DNA of 64,000 nucleotides from the NCBI GenBank assembly GCA_012932295.1, contig JAAONU010000123.1:4030001-4094000 (forward strand). Direction: 5' to 3'. The notes under the pieces were generated by a model. That model ran no database searches. It was given only the letters and a program-made list of their open reading frames with translations, and was not told the DNA's origin. This document shows positions 36,557 through 50,464 of this stretch, in pieces. The stretch's first letter is position 1. The number at the start of each line of letters is the position of its first letter. The position numbers were made by a program, and so were the translations under genes. This DNA is from Cyclina sinensis. Lineage: Eukaryota; Mollusca; Bivalvia; Venerida; Veneridae.

Positions 36557-39500
36557 GGCTGACCGAGTTTCTAAGTTCCTTTAAAGATTTCCCTAGAAAC
36601 CTTCGTAAACTCTAAAACCTCTGCTACCGTCTTGCGAAGAAAGAGCTAAGCAAAGCGATCAACTAAAGAAGAGTTAATCACCAAGCAGGCAGAGTGCTGT
36701 AGAATATCATGTTTGTAGCCTTTCTTTTTAAATTTACAAATGGGTTTTACAAATAGCTTGGATATATTTATATTGCTTTTTATTTTCTTAAATCTTTAAA
36801 TAAAATTTCCATAAAGCACTGGTTGATAAAAACCTTAGTGCAGTAGTGATTTTAATCTTCTTTGCATTTTTGACTTAATCATGGGTATCGACACAATTTC
36901 TTAATTTGTGGTAGAAAGGTGTTCATTTGGAATATCTGTAAACCCAAAATGGTCCAACAACCACTCTTTATGTCAAGATTAATATTAATGCATTAAGTCT
37001 ATCCATTGTAATTAGAAATTTTTAGCTGACTTTTACATCAGGTAGCAATTCGTTTAGTATAATTCACATTTACAAAATTTCAAAGAAAGTGGAATACACT
37101 GGATTTTAGAGTGTGTTCCTTTATCTCTATTTTCCCGCTACTATCATGCGGTAATACATTCATTTAGGTTCACAGAATCTTTAACGATAATAGGGTTGAA
37201 ACGATACCGGTGAGTTAGATGATTAATTTATTGCTTTTCATCAAATATTTACTAGCAATTGTTACCAGAAAATTCACTTGACTGGTCTGTTACAGTTATT
37301 CTTCATTTGATGCCCACTGGGGATAATAGCCAGCTTCATATTTTGAAGTCACGTGGGTGTCTCGTCTGATGAATATTAATTGCAAATCTTCTGTGAAAAA
37401 ACATGCTGGTATTAACATTAAAAAACGGAAGGAAAGGAATGAAATTTATTTTAGAAACTGCTACGAGCTACAAAGATTTTTGTCATAGAATACTTTTGAT
37501 CTTCTAGAATATCAAAGCGGACCAATATGATTGAACGAAAATGTACTCAGACTGTTGTTAATTTAATAAACATGAATTACGAGGTGTCATACTCTCGTAT
37601 CAGGTGATTTAATCAAATATCTCATAAGTAACGGTCATCTGAATTCGAAAGTTCCTTAGTGGCGTACGTTATAATTAGTCATCATCCACTGTTGTTGTTT
37701 TTACCAGATGGCAACTGCATTTAAACCTTCTGTGTCTAGAAATGTGTTAATTATAACCAGACCATTACTATATATCTTCGACCTGTTGTTTCAAACATAC
37801 GTACTACTTTTTACTTTATTTTTGATTCACGGAGTTCAACGACAATGTGAGTATCAAAGCATCACATATGGATTTATTTTTAACTGGTAAGGAGTCATTT
37901 GTAGGTTGATTTTAACCGTGATCATTGTTACTTTTTCTTTCCAAGATACTTAAAAGTGCATACCTACTATAACCTTTTTAGTTCTGGTTTTGTCCAATAA
38001 AAGCATAATTAAAGACATTCAGAGACACCTAGATGCGAGATGCACTTTATAGGAACAATGTACAGAAGAAAAACATTGTTCGCTGTATTTTTGTTTTCCT
38101 TGTTTGGCAGTACATTCATTTTGGTTGAGAAGTGCTTTTCGTAAAATATTTATTGTAAACAATTTCCGGAGAAACTTCCCTGATCTGTTACAGTCACTTT
38201 GATCATTTTGCTTCTTGAGCTTTAAATTTGGGTTAGCATACTGACATGTTATTGCACAGTGATATTCATTAAGTTTGCTTTTGAAGTCATTTATGAACAA
38301 TTTTTTGAGGTAGCTTTTAAGGTCACCTGAGCGCAACGTGCAAAATGATAGCGCGATATAATGTGCAATAGATATTCCTATTTCCTATATTGATAATGCC
38401 AACTGAAGGGATTTTTTTTCTAATATTTTTAACATTTTGTAAAATGAAGTCAGCAGAAAAACCACTTAATGAACAAAGAATATTCAGTGCTCTTTCGAAG
38501 ATAATTGTTGACAATTTTTTTTGATTTAATAAGATTGTGCTTAAGTTTTTGATGATGTCTTTGTACCTTGGTGGCAAGTCTAGGTTCACAAAATTCAGAG
38601 TTATTTCATAATGGGCAGTCTTACATAATGAGGTTAAGGTAGCAAATTGTGTTGACAGAAAAAAGCGAACGTTTTGAGTCTGTTTACACTCCGATATCAC
38701 TAGTCAGCCTCTCTTATTTTATATTTAGAGACTTAACGTTAATTGTCTTCGGGTAGTAGTTTTTACGTTTATGTTCTTGTGAATTTAATTCATTTAGATT
38801 ATTCGTTGAACTGATGGAAGTAAAACGTTCGTTTGCCAACAATTTTATTTTCAACATGACTTATGCACAAACCGAGTACATATAGCTATTATTTTAGTGT
38901 CAAAGTTCGTTTTTTTCTTTTTTTGTAATTTGAGCTTCTCTCACCTCCACATACATACTTGTACAGATTCGATTAATCTTTTAATTATTTGTCGAGTAAT
39001 CCTTATCATAAAACAGCTGTTACAATTTTAATTAAGACGTTTGCAACAATACTCTGTATAGTTTTATGACGATAAAGGTATACAGAGGTAATAGACAGTA
39101 TAACAGATCAAAGCTTAATAAGAAAACACATAACAAGTGATTGAGGTTGTGCTAATGCATCTACTTAATCCAAAACGTATGTTAGGTCTGAGCTTTCAGA
39201 ACTTATATGGTACATCAACTGTTCTTGTAAAATACGAGGGAAAAATATGTCAGCGGCTTTAACACGTTGATGCAAATGAATATTTATTTTTAATTTTCCA
39301 AATCATTTTAATTTATTAGTTATTAAAAACATTATTTCAGTCATTCGTTCAAATTTTAAGCCAGTTTCCATAATTCTGAAGAATTATACTATCTATACAA
39401 TGATTAATGGTTGACCCACAGGTACATCGGGCCTTTAGAAGGTTTAATAAGACGAAAGAAAATAATAAAAAGGCAGTGTACATCTGGCTTTTGTAAGTTT

Positions 39501-39689
39501 TTTTTCTGATATGTTCTTTGATGTTTTTGCACTTAGTCTCATACACAAGTCCCATAGCTGATTATAAAATTCAGAAACTTATCATAATTCTAGGGGTTCA
39601 TTTCGATAATTTATTTTGTCAGTTTAACGCGGGACAATTAATGCGGATAGCTCGAAATAGTCGTCATATTTGGTACCGCATGTAGGCGT

Positions 39690-40190
39690 ATTTGGTGTAT
39701 GTACGTGCGTGCAGATTGCCTTGTCCGGGCTATAACTTCTCTGTGCATGGAAGGATTTTGAAATACCTTAGCAAATTTGTTCTCCATGAAGACGGTGTGT
39801 CGCGTGCAAGACCAAAATTCCCAGCTCAAAGGTCAAGGTCACAGTGCCAAATCATAGGTCCAAAATTTTGATGGTAGGCCTTGTAAATAACTTCTCCCTG
39901 CATGGAAGGATTTTAAAATACCTTGGCACATTTATTCGCCTTGATGCGATGGCGTGTCGCGTGCAAGACCTAGATTCTTAGCTCAGATGCCAAGGTCACA
40001 GTGACAGCTCAAATGTCCAAAATGTTGATGATAGACCTTGTCTGGGCCAATACTTCTCCATGCATGGAAGAAGTTTAAAATACCGTGATACATTTGTTAT
40101 GTCCCCTGAAAGAGACATCATATAGGCCTACCTTGTCCGTCCATCATCATCTTCCCACAGTTCCCATTGACTCTAATTATGACCTTTTTG
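39690..40190. repeat. approximately 165-bp tandem repeat, 2.5 copies, with Helentron-like 5' sequence
   Basis: Units share TGCATGGAAGGATTTTGAAA, GTGTCGCGTGCAAGACC and AAGGTCAAGGTCACAG. At 40,099 follows ATGTCCCCTGAAAGAGACAT, a hairpin of the same design as other 5' ends here, then ATATAGG and a short GTCC tract. It appears to be two degraded elements side by side. Confidence 0.65.
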
Positions 40191-41014
40191 CTTATTCAAT
40201 GTAGTGTTATGATAAAGGGAAGGGCAATGTTTTCCTATTACGTGCAATGTAATGATAAGGAATAGTGCAATGTTTCTGGCTGAAAATTTGAACAAATTCA
40301 GAGGAAAACAAGTGATATAAATTAATTACAAAAATAAGAACAACTTACTTTGAATTCAGTCAAAGAATTCCTGTGATCTTCTAAAATTACAATAGTATGC
40401 AGAGATGATTGAAGAACAAAATGATCATATACAATATTGATGTTAACTTAGCAACATAATAATGGGTTTTCAGTACTGTTGAATGTTATCCTGTTTCTTT
40501 TGTAAACACGATCGGGAGTATTTGTAGTATCTGAAAGTTTGTGTAAACAGTAGAAACAATTGTCTGTTTTCTAACTGTTCTTCCGCGATATCTCATGTTC
40601 GTTTTGTTCTCCTTGTTATGTTTTGTTTGTTTGTTTGATTTGTATTAACGAATCAAGTGATTTTTATACCACGTAGAAACCACTTTTACGAACATCTATC
40701 TTGACAATACAATGACTTTGTTGCCAGTAGTCTGCACCTGGGTATTTTGGATATGTGATTCTCTGGTGAAAAACATTGTGTAAAATTTTACAAAAAATGA
40801 AGAGGATTGGGTCATGTAATGCCTTGTATAACCTAAGCGTTACACGATGTCTTTTAGTGGGTTTTAAAACTTAGATATAGTTTTATGCGAAGTAAAGACA
40901 GAGAAGCCCGTGAGTCTTGAGGTATCGTCTCCTTCCGGACGAGTAGGACACGCAGTCGTACATAATTTTCAGTAAAAACGTTAGAAAGCACATACCTTGT
41001 CATTTCTTTTTATT

Positions 41015-41768
41015 ATACCCCCGCTTCGAAGAAGGGGGTGGTATACTGTTTTACCCTTGTCCGTGTGTGTGTCCGTCCGTCCGTCCATCCGTCCGTAACA
41101 AATTTCCGTTGCAGTTTTCTCAGCAACTATAACATGCACAAGCCTGATATTTCAAATATTGCTATACCCTATAGTCCCATATGGTGAAAAGCGATTTTAT
41201 GCTCCTTGCTCATCTACTTCCTGTTTACCGAATATTTTTAGATTTTGTAACTATATAGGTGCATTACATCAACCAAACGACATCTTTATTTTCCGTCGCA
41301 GTTTTCTAAGCATCTATAGCATGCAGCCGCCTGATATTTTGCATATTGCTTTATCGTATAGTCCCATATGGTGTAAAGCGATTTTATGCTCCTTGCTCAT
41401 CAACGTCATGTTTACCGAATACTTAGATTTTTACACATAGTTGACATTTTACACATAATTGACATACATTCACAATTTCCGTCACAGTTTTCTCAGCAAC
41501 TATAAGATGCAGCAGCCTGATATTTTGCATATTGCTTTATCCTATAGTCCCATATGGTGTAAAGCGATTTTATGTAATACCTGTTCATTATTCTGACCAT
41601 TTTCATATCCATCTAGCTGTGCCTTGGATGAAGTTGTATTAAATTCAGGTAAATACTCGGAAAAATTTGACACTCTTTATACATATGACAAAAGCAAATT
41701 ACATTATGAAAGTCAAATTTCTGATAGCGGGGGTATCACTAGTGAGCATTAGCTCACAAATTTACTTG
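41015..41768 (+). mobile_element. Helentron-like non-autonomous element, ATACCCCCG family
   Basis: The 5' end ATACCCCCGCTTCGAAG pairs with GGGGGTGGTAT in a hairpin; a GTGT/GTCC microsatellite follows. There are three copies of an approximately 180-bp unit (CCGT.GCAGTTTTCTCAGCAAC, GTCCCATATGG.GTAAAGCGA). Near the 3' end is AGCGGGGGTAT, an 11-bp inverse of the 5' end. Then come the perfect stem-loop GTGAGC-ATTA-GCTCAC and ...TTTACTTG. Core C (near 48,160) and core A (near 22,180) are empty: TTTTTATT joins CCAAAAC directly. A clear T-T insertion. Confidence 0.9.
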
Positions 41769-42850
41769 TTCCCAAAACTTTAAGGTAACTATCGAGTTTG
41801 GAAACTTAATTTGGTAAAGTTTATTCAGTTAAGTCGGCAAAATATTCAGAGGCCATTAGGTGCTTAAATGTTTGTGTTATTTGCTTTATAGTAGCAGATG
41901 ATAACACTGTTCGCTGTATCCCTGTTGCAGTCACTTGGAAATATATTCATTTCGGTTGACATAAATCTTAAAGATAAAAGGATTGATGGAGAAAACGGTC
42001 AGTTAAATGATCAGTTAATTTTCTGCCATCAGATGTTTATTGAGAATAATTTCTGAAGAATTAAATTCCTCTGGTTCCTTGTTACTCTGTTTCATTTACA
42101 TTGCTGTTAATGCCAACTTCGGATAAAGGAATTGTCATAATTTGGGATATTGTGAGTGTCTTGACATATTGATATTAATTAAATATCTCCTAGGCTGCAA
42201 GCATATGTATTTTCTTCCTGTCTACTGATCCGCCAAAAAAAATCAGATTCTCGTTCAGTCCTATGCTGTCCAAAACTAGAATAAAACAATTATCAAGCAG
42301 GTATTATGCTGCTCGACATACTTTTTATACGTGTGTTGGGTATTTCTTTTATTGATGAGGAAATTTATTTAACAAAAATGGCTGAACAAAATGAAAAAGT
42401 ATACTCCGAGGGTATGAGGTGAAAGAAATGTAAATTCGCAAAACATGTGACTTAAAAACACTAGATATATTTTATAAACGCCCCTTGTAGTTTTTATAGT
42501 GTGGCCAAGGTAGAGATATAAGACTTTAAACAGAAGTTTGTTTAAATGAAAGGTCTGATTTACTTAACTTACATTGAAAATGTTTGAATTAAACATTTAT
42601 AACTACTTATTGGTAGTGGTCTTTAACTTCAAATATACCTTTTTAAGCTTTCATGTCAATTACCTGCAATTAAGCTGAGTCTTATTTATAACTAACAGGT
42701 TGTCAGTACTGTTTACAAGTTTTAGGGTTCGGTCTGTAACTGCATAATAATCAAGGTCTTAAAATAAATTTGGATAATATTGTTTCCATTTCCTATAATA
42801 CTGTTTCATTTTTTTGCCTTCTTGAAAGCTTTCGACGAAACAGATTATTC

Positions 42851-42930
42851 GGTTATATTTAAGATATAAAGTACTAGCATGTATATATAAGACTGGTTAT
42901 ATTTAAGATATAAAGTACTAGCATGTACTC
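42851..42930. repeat. 44-bp tandem duplication
   Basis: GGTTATATTTAAGATATAAA and the following bases to GCATGTA occur twice, with a 44-bp period (42,851 and 42,895). Not seen in cores A or C. Confidence 0.9.
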
Positions 42931-43524
42931 ATTGTGATTTTTGCAGTAAAACAGGGTTGAATATTTTTCGAAAATAGACTGTGCGATAAAAGACCTGCAT
43001 TGATCCTAGTCAGGCTACGTTTTTGTAACAATGCATCATAAATTTTTACAGTAGTTTAATCTGAAGTTTGATAAAAGTTTATTATCTTTTTTTCATACTT
43101 TTTTCCTCCACCAGTTTCTTACTTAGAAGATATAACTGGAAAAAAAGCTTTCAGGCAACTGGTGTTAATCGGTTTGTGTTAAAGTTATATCTGGATAATA
43201 GTTTGTGGCCTGTACGAGTTCATCTCGGTTTTCTGTTTTGCAATGTCACACAAACTACAATCGAAGTAATTAAGTTTTTATTCGAAAAGAATTTCAAAAA
43301 TATTGCATCTCAGAGGATGTTATGTTAGAATCTAGCAGTGTACAAGATTATGGTGCTTACAGTACCAGTTATGACGTTGTACAGATTCTCCCATATTGAC
43401 ATATCAAAATATAAACATTATATTATTGCATGTTTGTACACACTTACAGAATGTACATAGTATGGGTTTAGAACGTTATTTGTTTTGTGATGGATTTGAT
43501 TTCATATCTTTTGACGTGTTTCAG

Positions 43525-43595
43525 AATCAGAGAGAGTGAAGATAATGAGAATGAAGCAAGAAAAAGAAACAAACGCATGACCAGGATTACTTTAA
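43525..43595 (+). pseudogene. candidate exon, core B copy, frameshifted
   Basis: The same acceptor (GACGTGTTTCAG) is intact. The exon is 71 bp instead of 66 because of a net 5-bp gain around GAAGCAAGAAAAAGAAAC, and the donor is gtaatt rather than gtaagt. The peptide starts IRESEDNENEA and then leaves frame. The upstream stretch also has a 5-bp-scale deletion relative to A and C. Consistent with loss of constraint in this copy. Confidence 0.5.
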
Positions 43596-46500
43596 GTAAT
43601 TTGCTGTTACACTGGGCATTACTACATAAGTAACAACGGCTTTGTCTTGTACTTTCTATATTAAGAAGTAGAACATAAAATATTTCCACAATCAGTCCGA
43701 TTCAAAACATGTACATTCATATTGAAACCGAAAATCCTTGGGTAGGCGTTCAGCCGTTCAACAATATCCTTTAAGTTTATGTCAAAAACTCCTTACGAAA
43801 ATAATTTCCACAACTTTTCTCATCATTTTTGAAGGAAATGAAAGCATCAATGAACAGCTGAACGTTGGTTTCAAACTATATATGTAATACTTTCAATTGT
43901 TGATACATATTAAGTAGTATTATATTAAGTTTATGAAAAAATGCACACTATTCGTTTAATTTAAAGGGAAAAAAAAGAAAGATTATCGGTTAAAGGATAC
44001 ATTGTTAGTGCAATTATAGGTTATTTACAACAGTTAAATTATACAGAGATAATAGACTGCTAATATATCGTATACATAGTATAAAAATTGCCTTGGTTTC
44101 AGCAGGAGAACAATGGCTATTCTCTAACAATATATGTTTTTAATTGGATATTATTTACCTTCCCGAGTTTTTTTTTTCCTTCTAAAAATGATATTGATTT
44201 TTGTTAAAAATCTACATGTGTTGACGACTGTCTTTTCAATTGAAAATGAGATTAGGTGATCAGGTCTCGTTCGGACTTAAAGAGAGTAAACATTTCACGT
44301 TGTTGTGTTGGCTGACTAATTACTAACACATCTAAAGTTTCAGAACAATGTATCGATTCAAAAAATGAACTCCTGCGCAGATTTTGAATGAAAATGAACA
44401 AACAAGTGAACTGTTTACAACCGCACCTAAGGTTCAACTATAAGGCTGAAAATATTAACACATTTTTCTGTTTAAAATAATTATGGTTTATAAAATTTGT
44501 TTTTTTACGCTTAAGTTCAGTTCCTGCCTTTGCATTCTCGATTTGCATGACCAGATTATTATTTGATTGAAGATAATATTCACAGAAACTACAAATAATT
44601 TAAATCGCTAATATCAGATCAGTGTCATGGATAGTTATATTCACATGTTTAATCTTTCTGTAAACAAAAGGAAAAATAAAACAGAACGTTTTCCTTCTCA
44701 TTTTTTCGTGAACGCACAGGGTAATGAATTTTATCAAATATTTCAAAAGAAGACAAGACATATATTTTCTATTGAATAGCTAAACTGAATCGTCTACTGC
44801 TCGTAGACTTATGTATTATCAGTAAGGTTTTTCATTAATCTTTGTGTCTGAGCTCTGTATCTCTCCAGACGTTGTTGTGTACTTTGTTACTCTCCATGCA
44901 CTCGTCGATGTGTGTTGTTTCTTTAACAACTTTAACATCAGGTATCAATCCCTTCAATATAATTCTCATTTACAAAATTTCAAAGAACATGGAACACAAT
45001 AGATTTTATGGTGTGTCCCTTAACTAGATTTTCCCGCTGCCATTATTGGGTAATACATTTATTTGGTTGAAAGAAACTTCAATGACAAAAGTTTTGTAAA
45101 AATAGCAATCAGTTAGGTGATTAATTTATTGTTTTTCAGCAACTATTTACTAGCTGTTATTACCGTAAAATACACTTCTCTGGTTTATTAAATAATTCTT
45201 CATTTGATGCCCGTGCTTGCCCATTGTGGTGATAGCAAGCTCCATATTTTGAAGTCACGTGGGTGTCATGTCTGCTTGATATTAATTGCAAATTTTCTGT
45301 AAATAGAAGTGTTGGTATTAACATTCAAAACGGAAGAAAAGAATGAAAATTTTTAAGAAACTGCAAACGAGCTGCTAAGATTTTTGTAATAGAAAGTTTT
45401 AATATTCTAGATTTACAAAGGCGAAACGAAAATTAACTCAAACTGTTGTTATTAAAAAGAACTTAAATTATGAGTTTTCAGTACTGTCATGTCAGCCACT
45501 AATAAGTTACAGTTATCTGATAACGAGAGCTGGTTTATAGCGTAAGTTATAATTTTCGATCATCTACCGCTTTTGACCTTTTGTTGTTTTATCAGATGAC
45601 AACGCACAAAGCCCACCTGTCTCAAGAAATACGTTAATTATAACCAGAACTTATTAAATATCATTCACCTGTTGTTTCAAACATATCGCCTTTAATTTGC
45701 ATTATGAGTTATTTGAAATTTATGACTTTTACTACTCTATACCTTAATTGTGATTCAGAAAATATTAGATCTAAACGAAAACAGTAGTATTAAAATTTTA
45801 AGTATTGCTTTATTTTGGAACTATTTTGGAGTCCTCTGTAAGTAGATATAAGCGGTGATTATTTGTCAAAACACATTTATTATTTTGTCATTCAAAGATA
45901 ATTTAAAGTGCATACCTTCAATATCCCCTTAAATTTGGGTTTGTCCATTCAAAGCATGCGAGAAGACATTTAGAGACACATAGATGCGACACACACTTTA
46001 TACTTGCAGAAGAAAAAAACATTGTTCGCTGAATTTATCTTCCCTTATTCTACAGTACATTCTTTTAGCTGAGACGTACACCTTTTCAGAAAGCGGTCAA
46101 GAAAATGATTTTTCATATTTATTGAGAACAATTTCCGGATAAACTTACGCGATCTGTTACATTCACTTTACTGATTTTGCTCACACTTGACCGACATTTT
46201 GAGGATATAGATATTAATTGCATATTGATATTCACTAAAGTTGCTTTTTAAAGTAATTAAGAAACATTTCTAGGTGGAGAAGCTGTTTTATTCGTGTCGA
46301 AGGAACGATGTATTATGAAAAAGATATTTTTTTTCGTATGTTGATAAAGCCAACTGCAGGGAATTTTATTCAGAAAAGTAGGTTTTTTTACATTTTGTAA
46401 CATGGAGTAGGAATGTTTTCTTTTTACAAAGAAAAGGAAAAATTGTCGTTTTTTGTACCAGACTTTGAAACACTATATTAAAAAGACTGTATTCAAGATA

Positions 46501-49500
46501 GGTATAAGATGCAAAACTGCTGTTGTAAATATTTTGAAATCCTTTTGATGTGCATGGAATTCAATGCTCCTTTGAAGATGATTGAATAATTTTCTTTGAC
46601 TTGAATACGATTCTGTTTTATGTACTCATGACATAATTGTACCACGACAGCGGCAGTGGTGTAAAATATCACGAAATTCAAATCTCGTTAAAACTATTTC
46701 AGTATTCACGGTAAGGTAGGAAATTTTGTTGACAGTAACAATCATTCAGCGGACTCTTTGAATCAATTTACACTACGATGTCAAGAATCATTTTCTCTTA
46801 TTCTATATTAAGAGAGACTTATCGAGTGATAGATGCCACGTTCACGTTCTTGTGAATCCAAATCAAATTATTCATTGAGCTGACAGGTATTGAAAGTTCG
46901 TTTGCCAACATTTTTTTCTGTATGTTTTGCACAGATAAGTCTCTAAGAATACTTCTTAGGTAACTGCTTTCTTAGTATCAAAGTCCTTCTCGATTTTGTA
47001 TTTGTAATTTGAACTTCTCTCAACTCGACATATACATGCATTTATTTGATAAATATTTACCTTTTATTGTGTAACCTCTTTCGTAAAGCAGCTATTACCA
47101 TTTCTTTTTTAAGACGTTTGCAACAGTACTCAATATAAGTTTATGGAAGAACAAATTAATTGAGAAATATAGGTGTATAGATATAAATGACAATGTAACA
47201 ATTCAAAACTTAATCATAAAGAATTCGAACACGTAATTTGTGTTCTTCAAATTATACTGATGCATCTACCCATTCCAGAAAGTATGTTAACTGTTCTAGT
47301 AAGATACGAAGGAAAATAATGTGTCTGTCCGCGGCTGTAACACGTTGATACAAATGAAGATTTAATTTTTCCACAAACCTTTTCAATACATCAGTTACAT
47401 AAATATTATTCTAATCATTTTGTCCAATTTCAAGGATTCTGAAGAGGTATACTATCTCTTAAGTGATTAATGGCTGACCCATAGGTACTTCGGGCCTTAA
47501 AAAGGTTAAATAAGGCAAAAGAAAATAATCAAATGGCAATGTACACAGACAATATTGATGTTTATTTTAGCAACAGAATAATAAGTTTTCAATTCTATCG
47601 TGGGTTATCCCGATTCTTTTGTAAATAAAAACCCGAAGAAGTATTTCTAGTATCTGAAAGTTTGTTTAAACAGAAGAAACGATTTTCTTTTTTCTAGGTG
47701 ATCAACCGCCATATCCCACGTTCATTTGTTCTGCTTGTTTTGTACTGTTTGTTTGCTTGATTTGTATTAACGTGATTTTCTTATATACCATGTTGAAACC
47801 CCCTTTATCCACTCCTATCTTAAGAATACAATTACTTTGTTTCTAGTTCTTCGCACCTGGCTATCTGGGTTATGTAATTCCCTAATAAAACAATTTGTGT
47901 ATAATTTTTACAAAGAAATGGAAAAATGGGTCATGTAATATCTTGCATAACCAAGCGTTACACGTGGTCTTGAGTTTCAGTTGCTGATTTTAAAACTTAA
48001 AAACTGTCAACATTCGTTTTATTTAGATATAGTTTTATGCGAAGTAAAGACAGAGAGCGCGTGAGTATTGAGGTACTGTCTCTTTCAAAACGATTTGGAC
48101 ATGCAGACGTACATTATTTTCAATAAAAACGTTAGAAAGCACATACCTTGTCATTTCTTTTTATTCCAAAACATAAGGTAAACTATCTTGTTTTGAAAGT
48201 GGATTTGGGTAAATTTCATTCAAATAAAAGTAGGCAAAATATTAGAGGCTCTTAGGTGCTCAAATACAGTAACAGATGAAAACACTGTTTGCTGTATCCC
48301 TGTTGCAGTCTTCTAGCAATATATTAATTTTGGTTGACATGAATCATTAAGATGGAAGGATTGATAGAGAAAACGGTTAGTTAAATGATCAGTTTATTGG
48401 CTCTCATCAGATATTTATTGAGAATAATTTCTGAAGAATTACTGTCCTCTAGTTCCTCTGTTCCATTTACTGTCTTGTTAATGCCAACTTCGGAAGAAGC
48501 AAGTGTCATATTTGGGGATATTGTGAGTGTCCTGGCAGACTGATTTTAATTGGATATCTCTTAGGCTGCAGACGTATGTATTTTTTTACCTGACAACGGA
48601 CCCGCCAACAAAGCAGATTCTTGTTCTGCCCTATGCTGTCCAAAACTAATCCACTTATCAGCGGGTGTTATTCTTCTCGAGATACTTTTTAAATGTTTGT
48701 TAATTGATGAGAACAATTTATTTAAAAAAAGTGGCCGAAGAAAATGAAAAAGTATATTTCGAGAGTTTGAGGTGAAAGAAATGTAATTTTGTAAATTTAA
48801 ATGTTAGTTAAAACCCTAGATACATTTTATAAACGCCCCTTGTAAGTTTTATATCGAGACCGAGGTAGAGATATAAGATTTTTCAACAGAAGTTTCTGTA
48901 ATGGAAGTTCTGATATTTTTAACTTACATTGGAAATGTTTTAGTTAGACATTTATTTGACTATGTTTCAAATAAACGATTTTTATCTGTCATGTCATTTC
49001 CTATATTTAAGCTGATTCTAAATTATAACTGACTGGTAAGAGACGTTTGTTTGCCAGTACTCTTTACATATTTTAGGGTTCGCTATGTAACTGTATAATA
49101 AACAAGTTCTTTAAGAAAAATGTCTATATTTTTCCGTGTTCTATAATATTGTTTTTTTTATCTCTGTATAATTCAGTTAGTGTATGAAATGTATCTGTCC
49201 AATGACCTTTCTCTGTTTAAAAGCAATTGCCATGAAGTTTTATGGATGTTCGTATAAATAAGTATGTAACCTATATCCGTTATTTCCAAGACTTTAAGTT
49301 TATTTTTTCATTTAGCCGTGTGAGATATCGTGTCAAAGCTCTGGACACAGGCATCGACAAATCACTAAACGCTTTTTAAAAGTAGTAAGCAGTTCGTTAG
49401 GGGCTGATGACACATGCCTTCTCGAACGCTTTCTAAGCAACAAATTATTAAGACTGCTTATATTTATGACACGAAGTATGTACTCGATGTTACTGTGATT

Positions 49501-50103
49501 TTTGTAGAATAAACGGGTTCGAAAATTCTTTAAATCCAACTCAGATTCAGTGCGAGAAAAGGCCTGCATTGATTAAAATCAAGAAACTTATTTAGAACAA
49601 TACATCATACATTTTACAGTAGTTTTTTTCAAGTTTGATCAAAGTTTTATTATGAATTTTTTTTTCAATATTTTCCCACCAATTCCTTACTTAGAAGATA
49701 TGACTGATAATTACTGAAAATTCAGGCAACTGATGTTAATCGAAGAACGTTTAAGTTGCATCTAGACAATAGTTTGTGGCCCTGTACTTCATCTCTGTTT
49801 TCAGTTGTGCTCTATCACACAAACCACTGTCGTGGTAATTAAGATTTTATTGCAAAAGACTCGCAAGAATATTGAATACATCTCGGAGGATGTTATTTTA
49901 GAATCTAGCAGTGTACAAGATTGTGGTGCTAAAATACTTATGTTACGTTGCACGGGTTCTTGTATATTGACATATCAAAGTGTAAACATTATAACTATTA
50001 TTGTTTGTAACTTTGTACACACGTGCAGAATGTACATTGTTTGGATTTGGAACGTTACTTGTTTCTTGATGGATTTGATTTCATATCTTTTGACGTGTTT
50101 CAG

Positions 50104-50169
50104 AATCAGAGACAGTGAAGATAATGAGAGCGACGCAAAGAGACAAAAAGATGACCAGGATTACCTTAA
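50104..50169 (+). CDS. candidate 66-bp internal exon, core C copy
   Basis: The acceptor (CTTTTGACGTGTTTCAG) and donor (AA|gtaagt) are as in core A. The peptide IRDSEDNESDAKRQKDDQDY, then L and a split K codon, differs from the core A peptide at only two residues. About 400 bp around the exon is unusually similar to core A, more than to the adjacent core B. Partner exons are not identified and the family is unknown. Confidence 0.45.
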
Positions 50170-50464
50170 GTAAGTTACTGTTAAATGGGGCATTACTGCA
50201 TTTAAACTGCTGCATGTTTTTTGTCTTCCACTTTGTATATTAAGAAATAGAACATAAACTATTTCAACATCTATTCCCATTCAAAACAAACATAAACATG
50301 TATATTAAAACCAAACCTGTTAACCTGTGATATTCTTTAAGCTATTCGTCATTATTTTTACACCTGAAACTCCTTACGAAACTAATAACAAAAACTTTGC
50401 TTTTCTTACTATTTAATCATTAAAATGAAATGATACTTCAATGGTACTTTTGTTTTTGAAGTGA

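Larger units (their letters stand above)
32430..37030. repeat. segmental duplication, 'pre' module, copy 2
   Basis: Matches 11,490-13,880 after the inserts at 33,307-34,757, 35,354-35,853 and 36,105-36,556 are removed. No exon is recognised; the remaining sequence is AT-rich. Confidence 0.75.
37030..44925. repeat. segmental duplication core B
   Basis: Homologous to cores A and C with the same order of landmarks. It is shorter than A because it lacks A's large inserts and minisatellite expansion, and its 3' part stops within the region matching 28,510. No post module follows; core C starts directly. The candidate exon is frameshifted here. Confidence 0.85.

Noticed and set aside
49805..50103. 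Long open frame running into the core C exon
   Set aside because: It reads through the acceptor tract at 50,087-50,103, and its counterpart in core A has a stop before the exon. A-C differences there are mostly replacement changes, so it looks like intron.
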